A DNA stretch of 32,378 nt from Mycobacterium gordonae (lineage in GTDB: Bacteria; Actinomycetota; Actinomycetes; Mycobacteriales; Mycobacteriaceae): assembly GCF_001417955.2 (NCBI RefSeq), contig NZ_LKTM01000356.1, positions 1 to 32,378 on the forward strand, in the 5' to 3' direction. This document shows positions 1 through 7,637 of this stretch, in pieces (position 1 is the stretch's first letter; each line of letters begins with the position of its first letter). The notes under the pieces were generated by a model, which saw only the letters and a list, made by a program, of their open reading frames with translations, searched no databases and was not told the DNA's origin. The position numbers were made by a program, and so were the translations under genes.

Positions 1-30
1 ACCGCACGCGGGTCATCGCGACTATGTGAC

Positions 31-78
31 GCCATTTACCGCTGAAGATTCACCGCCACTTACCTCTGAAAATCACAG
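31..78. repeat. Tandem pair of 24-bp imperfect direct repeats
   Basis: Two adjacent units, 31-54 (begins GCCATTTACCGCTGAAGATT) and 55-78 (begins GCCACTTACCTCTGAAAATC), match at roughly three quarters of positions. Multiple short repeats of this kind are typical of the ends of IS21-like insertion sequences, so this may be the end of an IS lying mostly outside the window. No transposase is visible here, so the assignment is inference. Confidence 0.4.
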
Positions 79-235
79 CGTTCCGTTCCGACCGCGGGGC
101 GCGGTCCGATCAGGGCGTGCCGTTTGAAGTTCCCCTAGCGGCAGCCTCTTACGGTGAAGTCACCGGTGTGGATCATGCCGATGGGAGGGCGTGGGCTGCG
201 CGGGACGTCATATGTTCAACCAGCGAGAGGATGTG

Positions 236-571
236 ATGGCTGTGGCGATGGTCGAGAAGACGAACCGAGCCTGCCTAGACGCGTGCGTCGAATGCCAACA
301 GGCGTGCGAGACTTGCAATTACAACTGTTGCGCCCAAGACGGGCAGATGGCCGAGTGCGCGCGATTGTGCTTGGACTGCGCCGCGATATGCGCGGCTTGC
401 GTGACCTTGCTGTCGCGTGGGTCGCGCTGGGCGGCGCAGCTGTGTCAGCTGTGCGCGCAGGTGTGCGACGCGTGCGCGGCCGAATGTGACAAGTACGACC
501 GCGATTACTGTCGCGAATGCGCGCAGGCGTGCCGGCGCTGCGCCGAGCAGTGCCGGTCGATGGCTGGCTGA
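236..571 (+). CDS. Cys-rich four-helix-bundle copper-binding (Csp-type) protein
   Basis: The 111-residue protein is very rich in cysteine, with repeated CxxxC and CxxC spacings throughout (for example CVECQQACETC and CRECAQACRRC). This is the signature of the four-helix bundle copper-storage family (DUF326/Csp), in which Cys side chains line the bundle core and bind many Cu(I) ions. No export signal is apparent, so it is probably cytosolic. I chose the ATG at 236 because GAGAGG lies 5 bases upstream; GTG 191, ATG 212 and GTG 233 are in frame but less well placed. It sits beside a MerR regulator, a CopZ-like chaperone and a P1B ATPase, which supports a role in buffering copper or another soft metal. 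Family assignment is firm; the bound metal is inferred. Confidence 0.88.
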   Translation: MAVAMVEKTNRACLDACVECQQACETCNYNCCAQDGQMAECARLCLDCAAICAACVTLLSRGSRWAAQLCQLCAQVCDACAAECDKYDRDYCRECAQACRRCAEQCRSMAG

Positions 572-592
572 GTGCTGCTCGTTGCCGTGCGG

Positions 593-609
593 ATCGCCCT
601 CGGGGCGAT
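593..609. terminator. Hairpin between convergent csp and merR genes
   Basis: A perfect 7-bp inverted repeat (ATCGCCC, loop TCG, GGGCGAT) lies between the stop codons of the convergent Csp and MerR genes. It has no T-tract, so it could be a bidirectional or Rho-assisted terminator. Confidence 0.5.
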
Positions 610-649
610 GCGTAGTACGACGTTGTTGGCACGCTTGCGAGTGTGTTGA

Positions 650-1084
650 CTATGCCTGGGCGTTGCGGGAATCGGCGCTGTCGGTGGCGGTTTCGATGAT
701 GCGGCAGATGGTGGCGGTTTCTCCGCGGCGTTGGTCGTCGCGCGCGCTCTGGCGCACCGATGCCAGGGTGGCGCGCAGCGCGCGCAGATCGGCGATGGTG
801 CGGTTGATATCGCGGATGTGGGCGTCGAGAAGCTCGGTGACGCGCTGGCAGGGCACGGCTCCTTGGCGTTGCAGCTCGAGAATGTTCTTGATCTCGGAAA
901 GCGTCAGACCGAGGGTCTTGGCGCGGCGGATGAAATCGAGGATCTTGATGTCGGCCTCGGTGAACAACCGGTAGCCGGCCTCGGTGCGTTCTGCGGACGG
1001 CAGCAGCCCCTTGGCTTCCCAAAGCCGGATGGCTTTCACGCTGACGCCGACCGCCTTGGCGGCGGCACCCACGGTGTGGCTCAT
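650..1084 (-). CDS. MerR-family heavy-metal-responsive regulator
   Basis: A 144-residue MerR-family protein. The N-terminal winged helix (residues 1-70) contains the typical IRLWEAKGLLP and GYRLFTEADI segments; a coiled dimerisation helix follows. Two cysteines, C79 and C127 in this numbering, lie where soft-metal MerR proteins carry ligands; C79 corresponds to the start of the dimerisation helix, as in ZntR/PbrR-type sensors. ATG 1084 is preferred over ATG 1093 because AGGAAAGG is 9 bases upstream of it and abuts the other. It is divergent from the chaperone/ATPase operon and faces a MerR-type promoter, so it probably activates that operon on metal binding. The metal (copper or another soft metal) cannot be read from sequence alone. 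Confidence 0.88.
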   Translation of the reverse strand: MSHTVGAAAKAVGVSVKAIRLWEAKGLLPSAERTEAGYRLFTEADIKILDFIRRAKTLGLTLSEIKNILELQRQGAVPCQRVTELLDAHIRDINRTIADLRALRATLASVRQSARDDQRRGETATICRIIETATDSADSRNAQA

Positions 1085-1120
1085 CGCAATCATCCTTTCC
1101 TCGCCCGTCCCACTCCAGTA

Positions 1121-1149
1121 TTGACCTTGTCCTTGGAGGAGGGTTCTAG
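1121..1149 (+). promoter_or_regulatory. MerR-type promoter/operator of the chaperone-ATPase operon
   Basis: TTGACC at 1121-1126 is a good -35 element and is followed by an imperfect dyad (ACCTTGTCC...GAGGAGGGT, 1124-1144). A weak -10 (TTCTAG, 1144-1149) leaves 17-19 bp depending on register. A dyad filling a long spacer is the hallmark of MerR-controlled promoters. It lies in the gap between the divergent regulator and chaperone genes. Confidence 0.6.
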
Positions 1150-1196
1150 CGTGGGGTCGCCGAGGAAAACAACAGGTCAGATGTCAAGGAGATGGG

Positions 1197-1418
1197 ATGG
1201 ACACCATCACGTTGCGGGTGCGTGGCATGTCGTGTGCGGGGTGCGAGGAGCGTATCGGCGCGGTGCTGCGCCGTGTGGAGGGCGTCCGCGACGTCAGCGC
1301 CGACCACGTCTCCGGGCGCGTGCAGATCCGCGTCGGGGCGGAGCTACCGGGGCGGGAGGTGCTCGTTGAGCGGATCGCCGGCGCCGGCTATGAGGTCGTC
1401 GAGGAGGCGCCCCGATGA
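1197..1418 (+). CDS. CopZ-like HMA-domain metallochaperone
   Basis: A 73-residue single heavy-metal-associated domain with the metal-binding loop GMSCAGC (C13, C16) after the first strand, the standard Atx1/CopZ fold signature. Such proteins carry Cu(I) to the N-terminal domain of P1B ATPases. The start is clear: AAGGAG is 5 bases upstream of ATG 1197. The stop overlaps the ATG of the following ATPase (ATGA at 1415-1418), indicating translational coupling and a shared operon. The promoter upstream looks MerR-controlled. Copper is the usual cargo; zinc or cadmium cannot be excluded. Confidence 0.9.
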   Translation: MDTITLRVRGMSCAGCEERIGAVLRRVEGVRDVSADHVSGRVQIRVGAELPGREVLVERIAGAGYEVVEEAPR

Positions 1419-4018
1419 GCACGTTAACCTGGGACGAACATACCCAGGGCGAACGGCCCCGGTTGTGGGCCTCAGAGCCGAGTCGGCATCTCGGGCATCG
1501 GCGGATTCGGGCCAAGATCGCGGGCCTGCACTGCTCGTTGTGCACCGGCACGATCGAAAAGGCCCTGGGCCGGCTGGACGGGGTGGGTCAGGTGGCGGTG
1601 AGCCTGACGCATGAGCAGGTGCTGGTCGACTACGACCAGGACCGGATCACCCCCGAGCGAATCCTGGCCAACCTGCGCGATGTCGGCTATGAGCTGTATG
1701 ACCCGCGCAAGCTGCGCGCGTTCGAAGACGAAGAACGCGACCTGGTGCGTGAAGGCAGGCGGCTGTTCACCGCAATCGGCCTGTCGCTGATAGCGATGAT
1801 CCAGATCGCCCAGGGCTACTGGAACATCCTCTGCGCCACCCTGTTGGTGATGGCGTTCGCGCTGGTGTTCGCGGTGGTGCGGCGCTCGGGCACGGGCCGG
1901 GCGGTCGGTTCGGCGCTGGCGGTGATGGGACCCGGTGCGCTCGCGCTGGCGCTGCGCGTCAGCAGGGTGCTGCACGCGCCGGTGACCGGCTGGGTCACCG
2001 CGGTGTTGGCGGCGGCGACGGTGTTTGGCGTGGCGGCACATATTTTGCGGATGGCCTACCAGTCGCTGCGCCGCGGCATCCTCAACCAGCATGTGCTGCA
2101 GGAAGCCGCGGCGTTCGCCGGGCTGGTCGGCGGGGTGATCGGGCTGAGCGGGGTGTTGCCGGGATTTCCGACCGAGCAGTTCTTCACCGTCGCGGTCGCG
2201 GTGGCCACCTATCACATCTTCTCCGAGTGGTTGTCGCTGCTGGTCAAGACCCGCTCCAGTCAGGCGGTCAAAAAGCTGCTGGACCTGCAGCCCGACCTGG
2301 CCCGGCTGGTTGCCGACGACGGCACCGAAGCCGAGGTGCCGGTCGAAGACGTCGCGGTGGGTCAACGCATCCGGGTGCGCCCCGGTGAGCGCATCCCGCT
2401 GGACGGGCGGATCGTCTCGGGCGAATCGGCGGTCGATTTCTCGTTGGTGACCGGCGAGCCGGTGCCCGTCGAGCGCGGCCCGGACCAGGAGGTGGTTGGC
2501 GGGGCGATTAACGGCACCGGAAGCCTGCTCATCGAGGTCACCGCCGCCGGCGCCGAAGGCTTTCTCGCGCAGGTGATCCGGCACGTGGAGGACGCCCGCG
2601 CGCTCAAGCCCGGCATCTTGCACCTGGTGGACCGGGTGCTGCGGGTCTACACCCCCACCGTGCTGTCGATCTCGGCTGCGGCCCTGGTGGGCTGGCTGGT
2701 CGTGAGTTGGGCGGTCACCGGGACCGCGGATGTGCGGCACGCGGTGTTCGCCGCCCTGGGCGTGCTGGTGATGGGTTACCCGTGCGCGGTTGGCATCGCC
2801 GCCCCGCTGGCGATCGTGCGCGGCACCGGCGCCGCCGCCGACCGCGGCATCATCATGCGCACCGGGGAGGCGTTCCAAACGTTTCGGCTGGTGGGCCGCA
2901 TCGTGTTGGACAAGACCGGCACCCTCACCGAAGGCAAACCCACCGTGCGCGCGATCGAGGCCATCGACGCCGACACCGACCGGCTGTTGGGCCTGGCCGC
3001 CGCCGCGGAAAGCCACTCCGAGCACCCCCTGGGCGAGGCGATCGTGGCCGCCGCCGGCGAGCGCGGGCTCCCCCTGGGCGAGGTGAGCGGGTTCGCGTCG
3101 ATCACCGGCGGCGGGGTGCGCGCCACGGTGGACGGTCACGCGGTGCTGGTGGGTCGCCCCGGCCTGGTGGAGGAGGCCGGCATCGACCTAACGTTGGTGC
3201 GCGCTCGCATCCACGGGCTGGAATCGGCAGGGCACACCGTGATCGCCGTGGCCGCTGACAAGCAGGCCCTTGGGGTGATCGCGCTGGGCGACGAGCCGCG
3301 CCTGGACGCCGCCGCGGCGGTGGCCGCCATGCGCCAACGGGGCATGACTCCGGTGCTGGTCACCGGGGATAACGAGCGCGCCGCCCGCCATGTCGCGGCC
3401 CGGCTCGGCATCACCGAGGTGCGCGCCGGGGTGCGCCCGGAGGGCAAGGCCGCGATCGTGCGCGAGCTGCAGGCCGACGGCACCCGGGTGGCGATGGTCG
3501 GCGACGGCATCAACGACGCGCCGGCGTTGATGCAGGCCGACGTGGGCGTCGCCGCCGGCGGCGGCACCGACATCGCCGTGGAGTCGGCCGACATCGTGCT
3601 GCTGCGCGACGAGGTCAGCGCGATCCTGGACGCGCAAGAGATCAGCGCACACGCCTACGGGCGTACCCGCGGCAACGTGGCCTTGGCGTTCACCTTCAAC
3701 GGGATCGGCATCCCGCTGGCCACCACCGGGTTGATCTCGCCGATCTGGGCGATGCTGGCCATGGTCGCCTCGGTCACATCGATCTTCATCAACTCCATCG
3801 GCACCCGCCCCAGGCTGCTCACCGACGCCATCGGCAGCGTGGGCCGGCCCGTGAGCACCCAGACGACGTCGCGGCAGGAGGGGAACGATGGCAGCTCACC
3901 CGTGCTCACCGTCCCCGTCGGCGCCACCCGCACCATCACCCTGGAGGCACCCCACCCCGGCACCTACAGCTTCCACTGCTCGAGCAGCATGCACACCGGA
4001 CACATCATCGCCGACTGA
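1415..4018 (+). CDS. P1B heavy-metal ATPase with YPC motif and cupredoxin-like tail
   Basis: An 867-residue P-type ATPase. Residues 31-95 form an HMA domain with GLHCSLC (C40, C43). Hydrophobic helices follow, then the actuator TGEPVP loop, the phosphorylation motif DKTGTLT (D499), HSEHPLG in the nucleotide domain and GDGINDAP in the hinge. The membrane metal-site motif is Y455-P456-C457, where copper pumps normally have CPC. The last ~60 residues are not part of a usual ATPase: they include a segment ending in a YSFHCSSSMHTGHI-type motif (H854, C855, M859, H860) that resembles the copper-binding end of a cupredoxin. A strong ribosome-binding site followed by ATG 3888 in another frame lies just before this tail, suggesting a once separate cupredoxin gene fused to the pump. 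It is coupled to the chaperone gene. Export of a soft metal is likely; exact substrate unknown. Confidence 0.92.
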   Translation: MSTLTWDEHTQGERPRLWASEPSRHLGHRRIRAKIAGLHCSLCTGTIEKALGRLDGVGQVAVSLTHEQVLVDYDQDRITPERILANLRDVGYELYDPRKLRAFEDEERDLVREGRRLFTAIGLSLIAMIQIAQGYWNILCATLLVMAFALVFAVVRRSGTGRAVGSALAVMGPGALALALRVSRVLHAPVTGWVTAVLAAATVFGVAAHILRMAYQSLRRGILNQHVLQEAAAFAGLVGGVIGLSGVLPGFPTEQFFTVAVAVATYHIFSEWLSLLVKTRSSQAVKKLLDLQPDLARLVADDGTEAEVPVEDVAVGQRIRVRPGERIPLDGRIVSGESAVDFSLVTGEPVPVERGPDQEVVGGAINGTGSLLIEVTAAGAEGFLAQVIRHVEDARALKPGILHLVDRVLRVYTPTVLSISAAALVGWLVVSWAVTGTADVRHAVFAALGVLVMGYPCAVGIAAPLAIVRGTGAAADRGIIMRTGEAFQTFRLVGRIVLDKTGTLTEGKPTVRAIEAIDADTDRLLGLAAAAESHSEHPLGEAIVAAAGERGLPLGEVSGFASITGGGVRATVDGHAVLVGRPGLVEEAGIDLTLVRARIHGLESAGHTVIAVAADKQALGVIALGDEPRLDAAAAVAAMRQRGMTPVLVTGDNERAARHVAARLGITEVRAGVRPEGKAAIVRELQADGTRVAMVGDGINDAPALMQADVGVAAGGGTDIAVESADIVLLRDEVSAILDAQEISAHAYGRTRGNVALAFTFNGIGIPLATTGLISPIWAMLAMVASVTSIFINSIGTRPRLLTDAIGSVGRPVSTQTTSRQEGNDGSSPVLTVPVGATRTITLEAPHPGTYSFHCSSSMHTGHIIAD

Positions 4019-4235
4019 TCCCACCCGCGCTACCCCCGAACCACACTGCACCGCAACAGCATTCGCGACAACCCCGAAAGGTGAGCACAGACCGTGACCG
4101 ACCCCGCATCGCCGACCACATCCACGCCCAGCCCGCACCACCGGATAACCGGTGACTCGGGTCGCCACCGCCCGCGCCATCTGGTGCTCGCGCCGATGCC
4201 ACGCACGCTGACCAGTCAACGCGTTGCCCGCCGAG

Positions 4236-5450
4236 ATGACTAATCAGCCGAGGGACTCGGTGCAGGGAGTGCCGCGGGGCATGCTCGCGGTGTTGACCGC
4301 GGCCGCGTTCGTGATCTTCGCGCAGATCTTCATGATCGCGCCGATCCTGCCCGCGCTGGCCCGCGCGTTCGTCACCACCCCTGGGATGGTCGGGCTGGCC
4401 GTGCCCGCCTACCTCATCCCCTACGGGGCGATGACCCTGGTGTGGGGTCCGGTCTCCGACCGGATCGGGCGCCGTCCGGTTATCATCGGGTCGCTCGCCG
4501 CGTTCACCCTGTTGACCGGCCTCACCGCGCTTGCCCCCACCGCGGCGGTGTTCATCTGGCTGCGGGTGGCCACCGCGGTCGGCGCCAGCGGCGTGGTGCC
4601 CATCGCGCTGGCGTTGATCGGCGACCGAGTCCCGTACGCGCAGCGAGGCCGCGCCCTGGGCTGGCTGTTCGGCGGCATGGCCGGAGGCATCGCCTTCGGC
4701 GCCGCCGGTGGCGCGCTGGGCCAACCCATGCTCGGCTGGCCCGGCCTGTTCCTCGCCGCGGCCGCGGCAGGGGCAGTGCTGCTCGGCGCGGCGGTGGCGC
4801 TGCAGTCGCTGCCGCCCACACCCCGCCCGGCCACTCCACCCCCGCTGCGGGCGGTCGCGGCCGGGTTCACTGAGCTGCTGCGCCAGCCGCGGGCCCGCCT
4901 CACCTACGGCTACGTGCTACTCAATGCGGTGGTGCAATCCGGCGTCTACACCTGGCTGGGGATCTTCGTGCAGCAGCGGTTCGGGCTCGGCGAACTCGGC
5001 ATCGGCCTGACGCTGCTCGGCTACGGAATCCCCGGATTCCTGTTCGGCCCGCTCATCGGCCGCGCCGTCGACCGCTACGGCCGCGCCCGCATCATCCCCG
5101 CTGGCGTCGCACTGACCGCCGCCTGCGCCCTGGCGCTGGCTGCCCCGTTGCCCCGCCTCGGGGTGCAGGCCGCGATCGTGGCACTCTCGCTGGGCTACGA
5201 CATGACCCAGCCGCCGTTGGCCGGCATCGTCACCGACCTGCGCGGCCACCGCGGTCAGGCCATGGGCCTTAACGTCTTCACCCTTTTCACGGGCCTCGGG
5301 CTGGGCAGCCTCCTGTTCCAAGCCGCGCTCACCGCTGGCTTCACACCTGCGTTCGCCGCCTTCGGTCTGGCCGCGCTGGTCGCCGCCGCCCTCGCCGTGC
5401 CGCTGTTCCGCCACGAACGACCCCACGCCCCCACCGCAGACCCGGCATGA
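4236..5450 (+). CDS. MFS efflux transporter (drug/metabolite exporter type)
   Basis: A 404-residue polytopic membrane protein with about 12 hydrophobic segments. The loop after TM2 has the MFS motif A (GPVSDRIGRRP), and a second half repeats it as GRAVDRYGRAR. The layout resembles the DHA1 drug/H+ antiporter group. I chose ATG 4236 over the TTG at 4224; neither has a strong ribosome-binding site. It follows the metal ATPase on the same strand after about 220 bp, so it may belong to the same resistance module, but no substrate can be read from the sequence. A metal-chelate or small-molecule exporter are both possible. Confidence 0.82.
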   Translation: MTNQPRDSVQGVPRGMLAVLTAAAFVIFAQIFMIAPILPALARAFVTTPGMVGLAVPAYLIPYGAMTLVWGPVSDRIGRRPVIIGSLAAFTLLTGLTALAPTAAVFIWLRVATAVGASGVVPIALALIGDRVPYAQRGRALGWLFGGMAGGIAFGAAGGALGQPMLGWPGLFLAAAAAGAVLLGAAVALQSLPPTPRPATPPPLRAVAAGFTELLRQPRARLTYGYVLLNAVVQSGVYTWLGIFVQQRFGLGELGIGLTLLGYGIPGFLFGPLIGRAVDRYGRARIIPAGVALTAACALALAAPLPRLGVQAAIVALSLGYDMTQPPLAGIVTDLRGHRGQAMGLNVFTLFTGLGLGSLLFQAALTAGFTPAFAAFGLAALVAAALAVPLFRHERPHAPTADPA

Positions 5451-6014
5451 CATCCCCACGGCCCCGTTTCCTTCGTACGATCGGCCGGGGAATGCTGGTC
5501 CTGCCCATCGCCGCCGTGTAGTCACCCGCAGCTCGCCGGCGCGGAGTCACCCTGCTTGCCACGTGCGTGGTTGAGGCCCGCCATGGCGACGTCCACGGCC
5601 AGTTACGACCCCACGCCCGACATCCACGTCGGTGACATGGAGACATCGCAGACTCCGCCCGGCGCTACATCGTGTACATGTAGCCGGCGTCGTTACCAGC
5701 TCCTACACGGCCGATCGAACTCACTCTTACAGATAAGTCGACGAAACTGATTGTTTTCGAAGGCCCGCAACGGGATCCCCTTACGGGCGGCGCGGCGTCG
5801 CCCTTGCTGCGCTCAACTGACTGGGGCTTGCGATGATTCGTTCGGCTGCTTAGGCGACCCCCATCGCTGGCAAACGGGTGGTCCCATGGCCGTGGCTAAC
5901 CCCTGCTCAAACCGCTCCCATCACCATGGCAGTCGACATTCGGCCGCCTGCTGACACGGCCGACATAGGGAGCGGATCCCTGGTATCCGCGAACTTGGTG
6001 CGACTATTGGGTTC
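5451..6014. other. 564-bp region without a supported gene
   Basis: No frame in this stretch gives a recognisable protein or convincing codon use. It separates the metal module from the recombinase cluster and contains an inverted repeat close to the downstream integrase start (annotated separately). It may hold remnants too decayed to identify. Confidence 0.5.
5972..5990. repeat. Inverted repeat upstream of integrase 1 (possible att or operator)
   Basis: GCGGAT and ATCCGC form a perfect 6-bp inverted repeat around a 7-base centre (CCCTGGT), ending 24 bp before the integrase start. The second integrase gene has a dif-like site in the corresponding place, and reading that site on the minus strand the two share G-GGAT and GGTAT in register. 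It could be the site recognised by integrase 1, or simply an operator. Confidence 0.35.
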
Positions 6015-7046
6015 ATGGCGAAGACGTCTCGTAGATCAGATGACGCCCCTGGTCCCGAACCCGGCTTTCCACCGTGGTTCTCGGCGTTTCTGGCCGATCG
6101 CGCTGTCCGCAAGCCATCGCCGCACACGGCCAAGGCATACCGGCAGGACTTTGCCGCGATCGCCGAGCTTTTGGCTGGCGATCGCGCACGGATCGGCGAG
6201 CTGCGAACGAGCGTCATCACGAAGGAGGCGATGCGGGCGGCGTTTGCCGCCTACGCCGATACCCACGAGGCCGCATCGATCCGGCGCTGTTGGTCGACGT
6301 GGAACACATTGTGCGACTTCCTTTACAACAGCGAACGGATCCCGTCCAACCCGATGTCGTTGATCGGTCGCCCCAAAGTCCCCAAATCGTTGCCGAAGGG
6401 ACTGGGCGCCGAGACCGTGTCGGGGCTTCTGGCGGCGATCGACGCCGACAGCGGGTCGCAGCGCCGCAGCGACTGGCCCGAACGCGACGCGGCCCTAGTA
6501 TTGACCGCGGTGCTGGCGGGATTGCGAGCCGACGAGCTGCTTCGCGCCAACGTCGGCGACATCCGCACAACCACCGAGGGCGGCGGTGTGATCCACGTCC
6601 GCGGTAAGGGCAACAAGGATCGCCGAATCCCGGTGGAGGAGGGGTTAATCAAGGTTTTGGAATCCTATTTTGACTCGCGTGCAGGCCGCTTTCCCGCCGA
6701 CACCAAGCGTCGGGGCCCGAGCACCGGGTTCGGGGCATGGCCGACGACCGCCGCCCTGTTCGTCGGCCGCGACGGTGACCGAATCACCCGCGGCGTACTG
6801 CAATACCGGATACTTCGGGCGTTCAAAAGGGCTGGCCTGAACAGTCAACGCGCGCGTGGAGCCATGGTCCACGCCCTCAGGCATGAGTTCGCTACACAAC
6901 TGGCTAACGTCGACACTAGTGTTTACGCGCTGATGAAGCTGCTCGGACACGAATCGATGGTGACATCGCAGCGCTACGTCGACGGGGCCGGCGCCGAAAA
7001 TCGTGCCGCTGCAGCCCGAAACCCGCTCTACGACCTTCTGTCTTGA
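6015..7046 (+). CDS. XerC-like tyrosine recombinase (integrase 1), intact
   Basis: A 343-residue tyrosine recombinase. Residues 20-115 form the SAM-like core-binding domain. The catalytic set is complete: R171 (AGLRADEL), K198 (VRGKGNKDR), H286 and R289 (HALRH), H312 (LLGHE) and Y321 (QRYV). The protein is about half identical by eye to the truncated integrase at 11294-12226, which lies in the opposite orientation at the other side of the Tn554-like genes. Its stop codon is only 3 bases from the stop of the convergent tnpC gene. No clear ribosome-binding site precedes ATG 6015. It probably cuts at short sites with an ATAA/TTAT or related core, but its true substrate is not shown by the sequence. 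Confidence 0.9.
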   Translation: MAKTSRRSDDAPGPEPGFPPWFSAFLADRAVRKPSPHTAKAYRQDFAAIAELLAGDRARIGELRTSVITKEAMRAAFAAYADTHEAASIRRCWSTWNTLCDFLYNSERIPSNPMSLIGRPKVPKSLPKGLGAETVSGLLAAIDADSGSQRRSDWPERDAALVLTAVLAGLRADELLRANVGDIRTTTEGGGVIHVRGKGNKDRRIPVEEGLIKVLESYFDSRAGRFPADTKRRGPSTGFGAWPTTAALFVGRDGDRITRGVLQYRILRAFKRAGLNSQRARGAMVHALRHEFATQLANVDTSVYALMKLLGHESMVTSQRYVDGAGAENRAAAARNPLYDLLS

Positions 7047-7049
7047 TCG

Positions 7050-7637
7050 TCATGGTGTGCGGTTTTGGGCTTTGATGACCCGTCTCAGGCTTTCTCGCGC
7101 GGCGCATAGCTCGTCTTGCAGCTCGGCGACATGTCTTTTGGCGGAGTCGGTTTCGATGGTGCGAGCGTCGCGCTCGGCGACGAGTCGACGGTTGACGGCT
7201 TCCAGGTCCGCGACGCGCGCGGTCAGAAGCGCCCGATCGGGTCCTTCGATTTCGGCGCCGAGTTGCAAGCGCAGGCGCTGTTGGAGTTTGTCGCGCTCGG
7301 CCCGCAGTGTTTTGACCTGATCTCGCGCGATGGCGAGGTCGGTGCGAAGACTGGCCGGTGTCGTGCTGTGGTTGCCGCAGGGCGTTGGCATCGGGGTGGG
7401 ACTGTGGTTGGCCTGGCGACCTCGAGCGGCGTCGATGTGTTCGCGGATTCCTGGGGCGTAGACGAGCCACGTGGACACCCCGGCGGCGTTGGCTACCGCG
7501 GTGAAGGTGATCGAGGCGCCGTCGGCTTCCATCGCCTCAAGGGCGGCCAGTGTCCGTCGCCGCTTGAGCTCACTGTCTTTGGCGCGGGCCGCTTTCAGCG
7601 CTGCGGCGCGAGCCTGGTTGGCCGCGGTGGTGCTCAT
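7050..7637 (-). CDS. tnpC: DUF6262/TnpC-like transposon protein
   Basis: A 195-residue basic protein with a predicted helix-turn-helix region (residues about 40-70, ASITFTAVANAAGVSTWLVY) and a long coiled-coil C-terminal half rich in R, E, L and A. This is the layout of the small third protein (TnpC, DUF6262) encoded with the two recombinases of Tn554-type transposons, where TnpC influences the orientation and efficiency of transposition. Its ATG overlaps the tnpB stop by 4 bases (7634-7637), so the genes are co-translated. It has no catalytic motifs of its own. Confidence 0.8.
   Translation of the reverse strand: MSTTAANQARAAALKAARAKDSELKRRRTLAALEAMEADGASITFTAVANAAGVSTWLVYAPGIREHIDAARGRQANHSPTPMPTPCGNHSTTPASLRTDLAIARDQVKTLRAERDKLQQRLRLQLGAEIEGPDRALLTARVADLEAVNRRLVAERDARTIETDSAKRHVAELQDELCAARESLRRVIKAQNRTP

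Noticed and set aside
1472..3139. Long open frame (555 codons) antisense to the P1B ATPase
   Set aside because: Its composition (Gly/Gln/His/Arg-rich) has no protein-family character, and the opposite strand encodes a well-conserved ATPase; it is a GC-driven shadow.
4094..4242. Small 49-codon frame (GTG 4094) between the ATPase and MFS genes, with AAAGG upstream
   Set aside because: Composition is Pro/Arg/His-rich and no homology is recognised; it could be a leader peptide but support is too thin.
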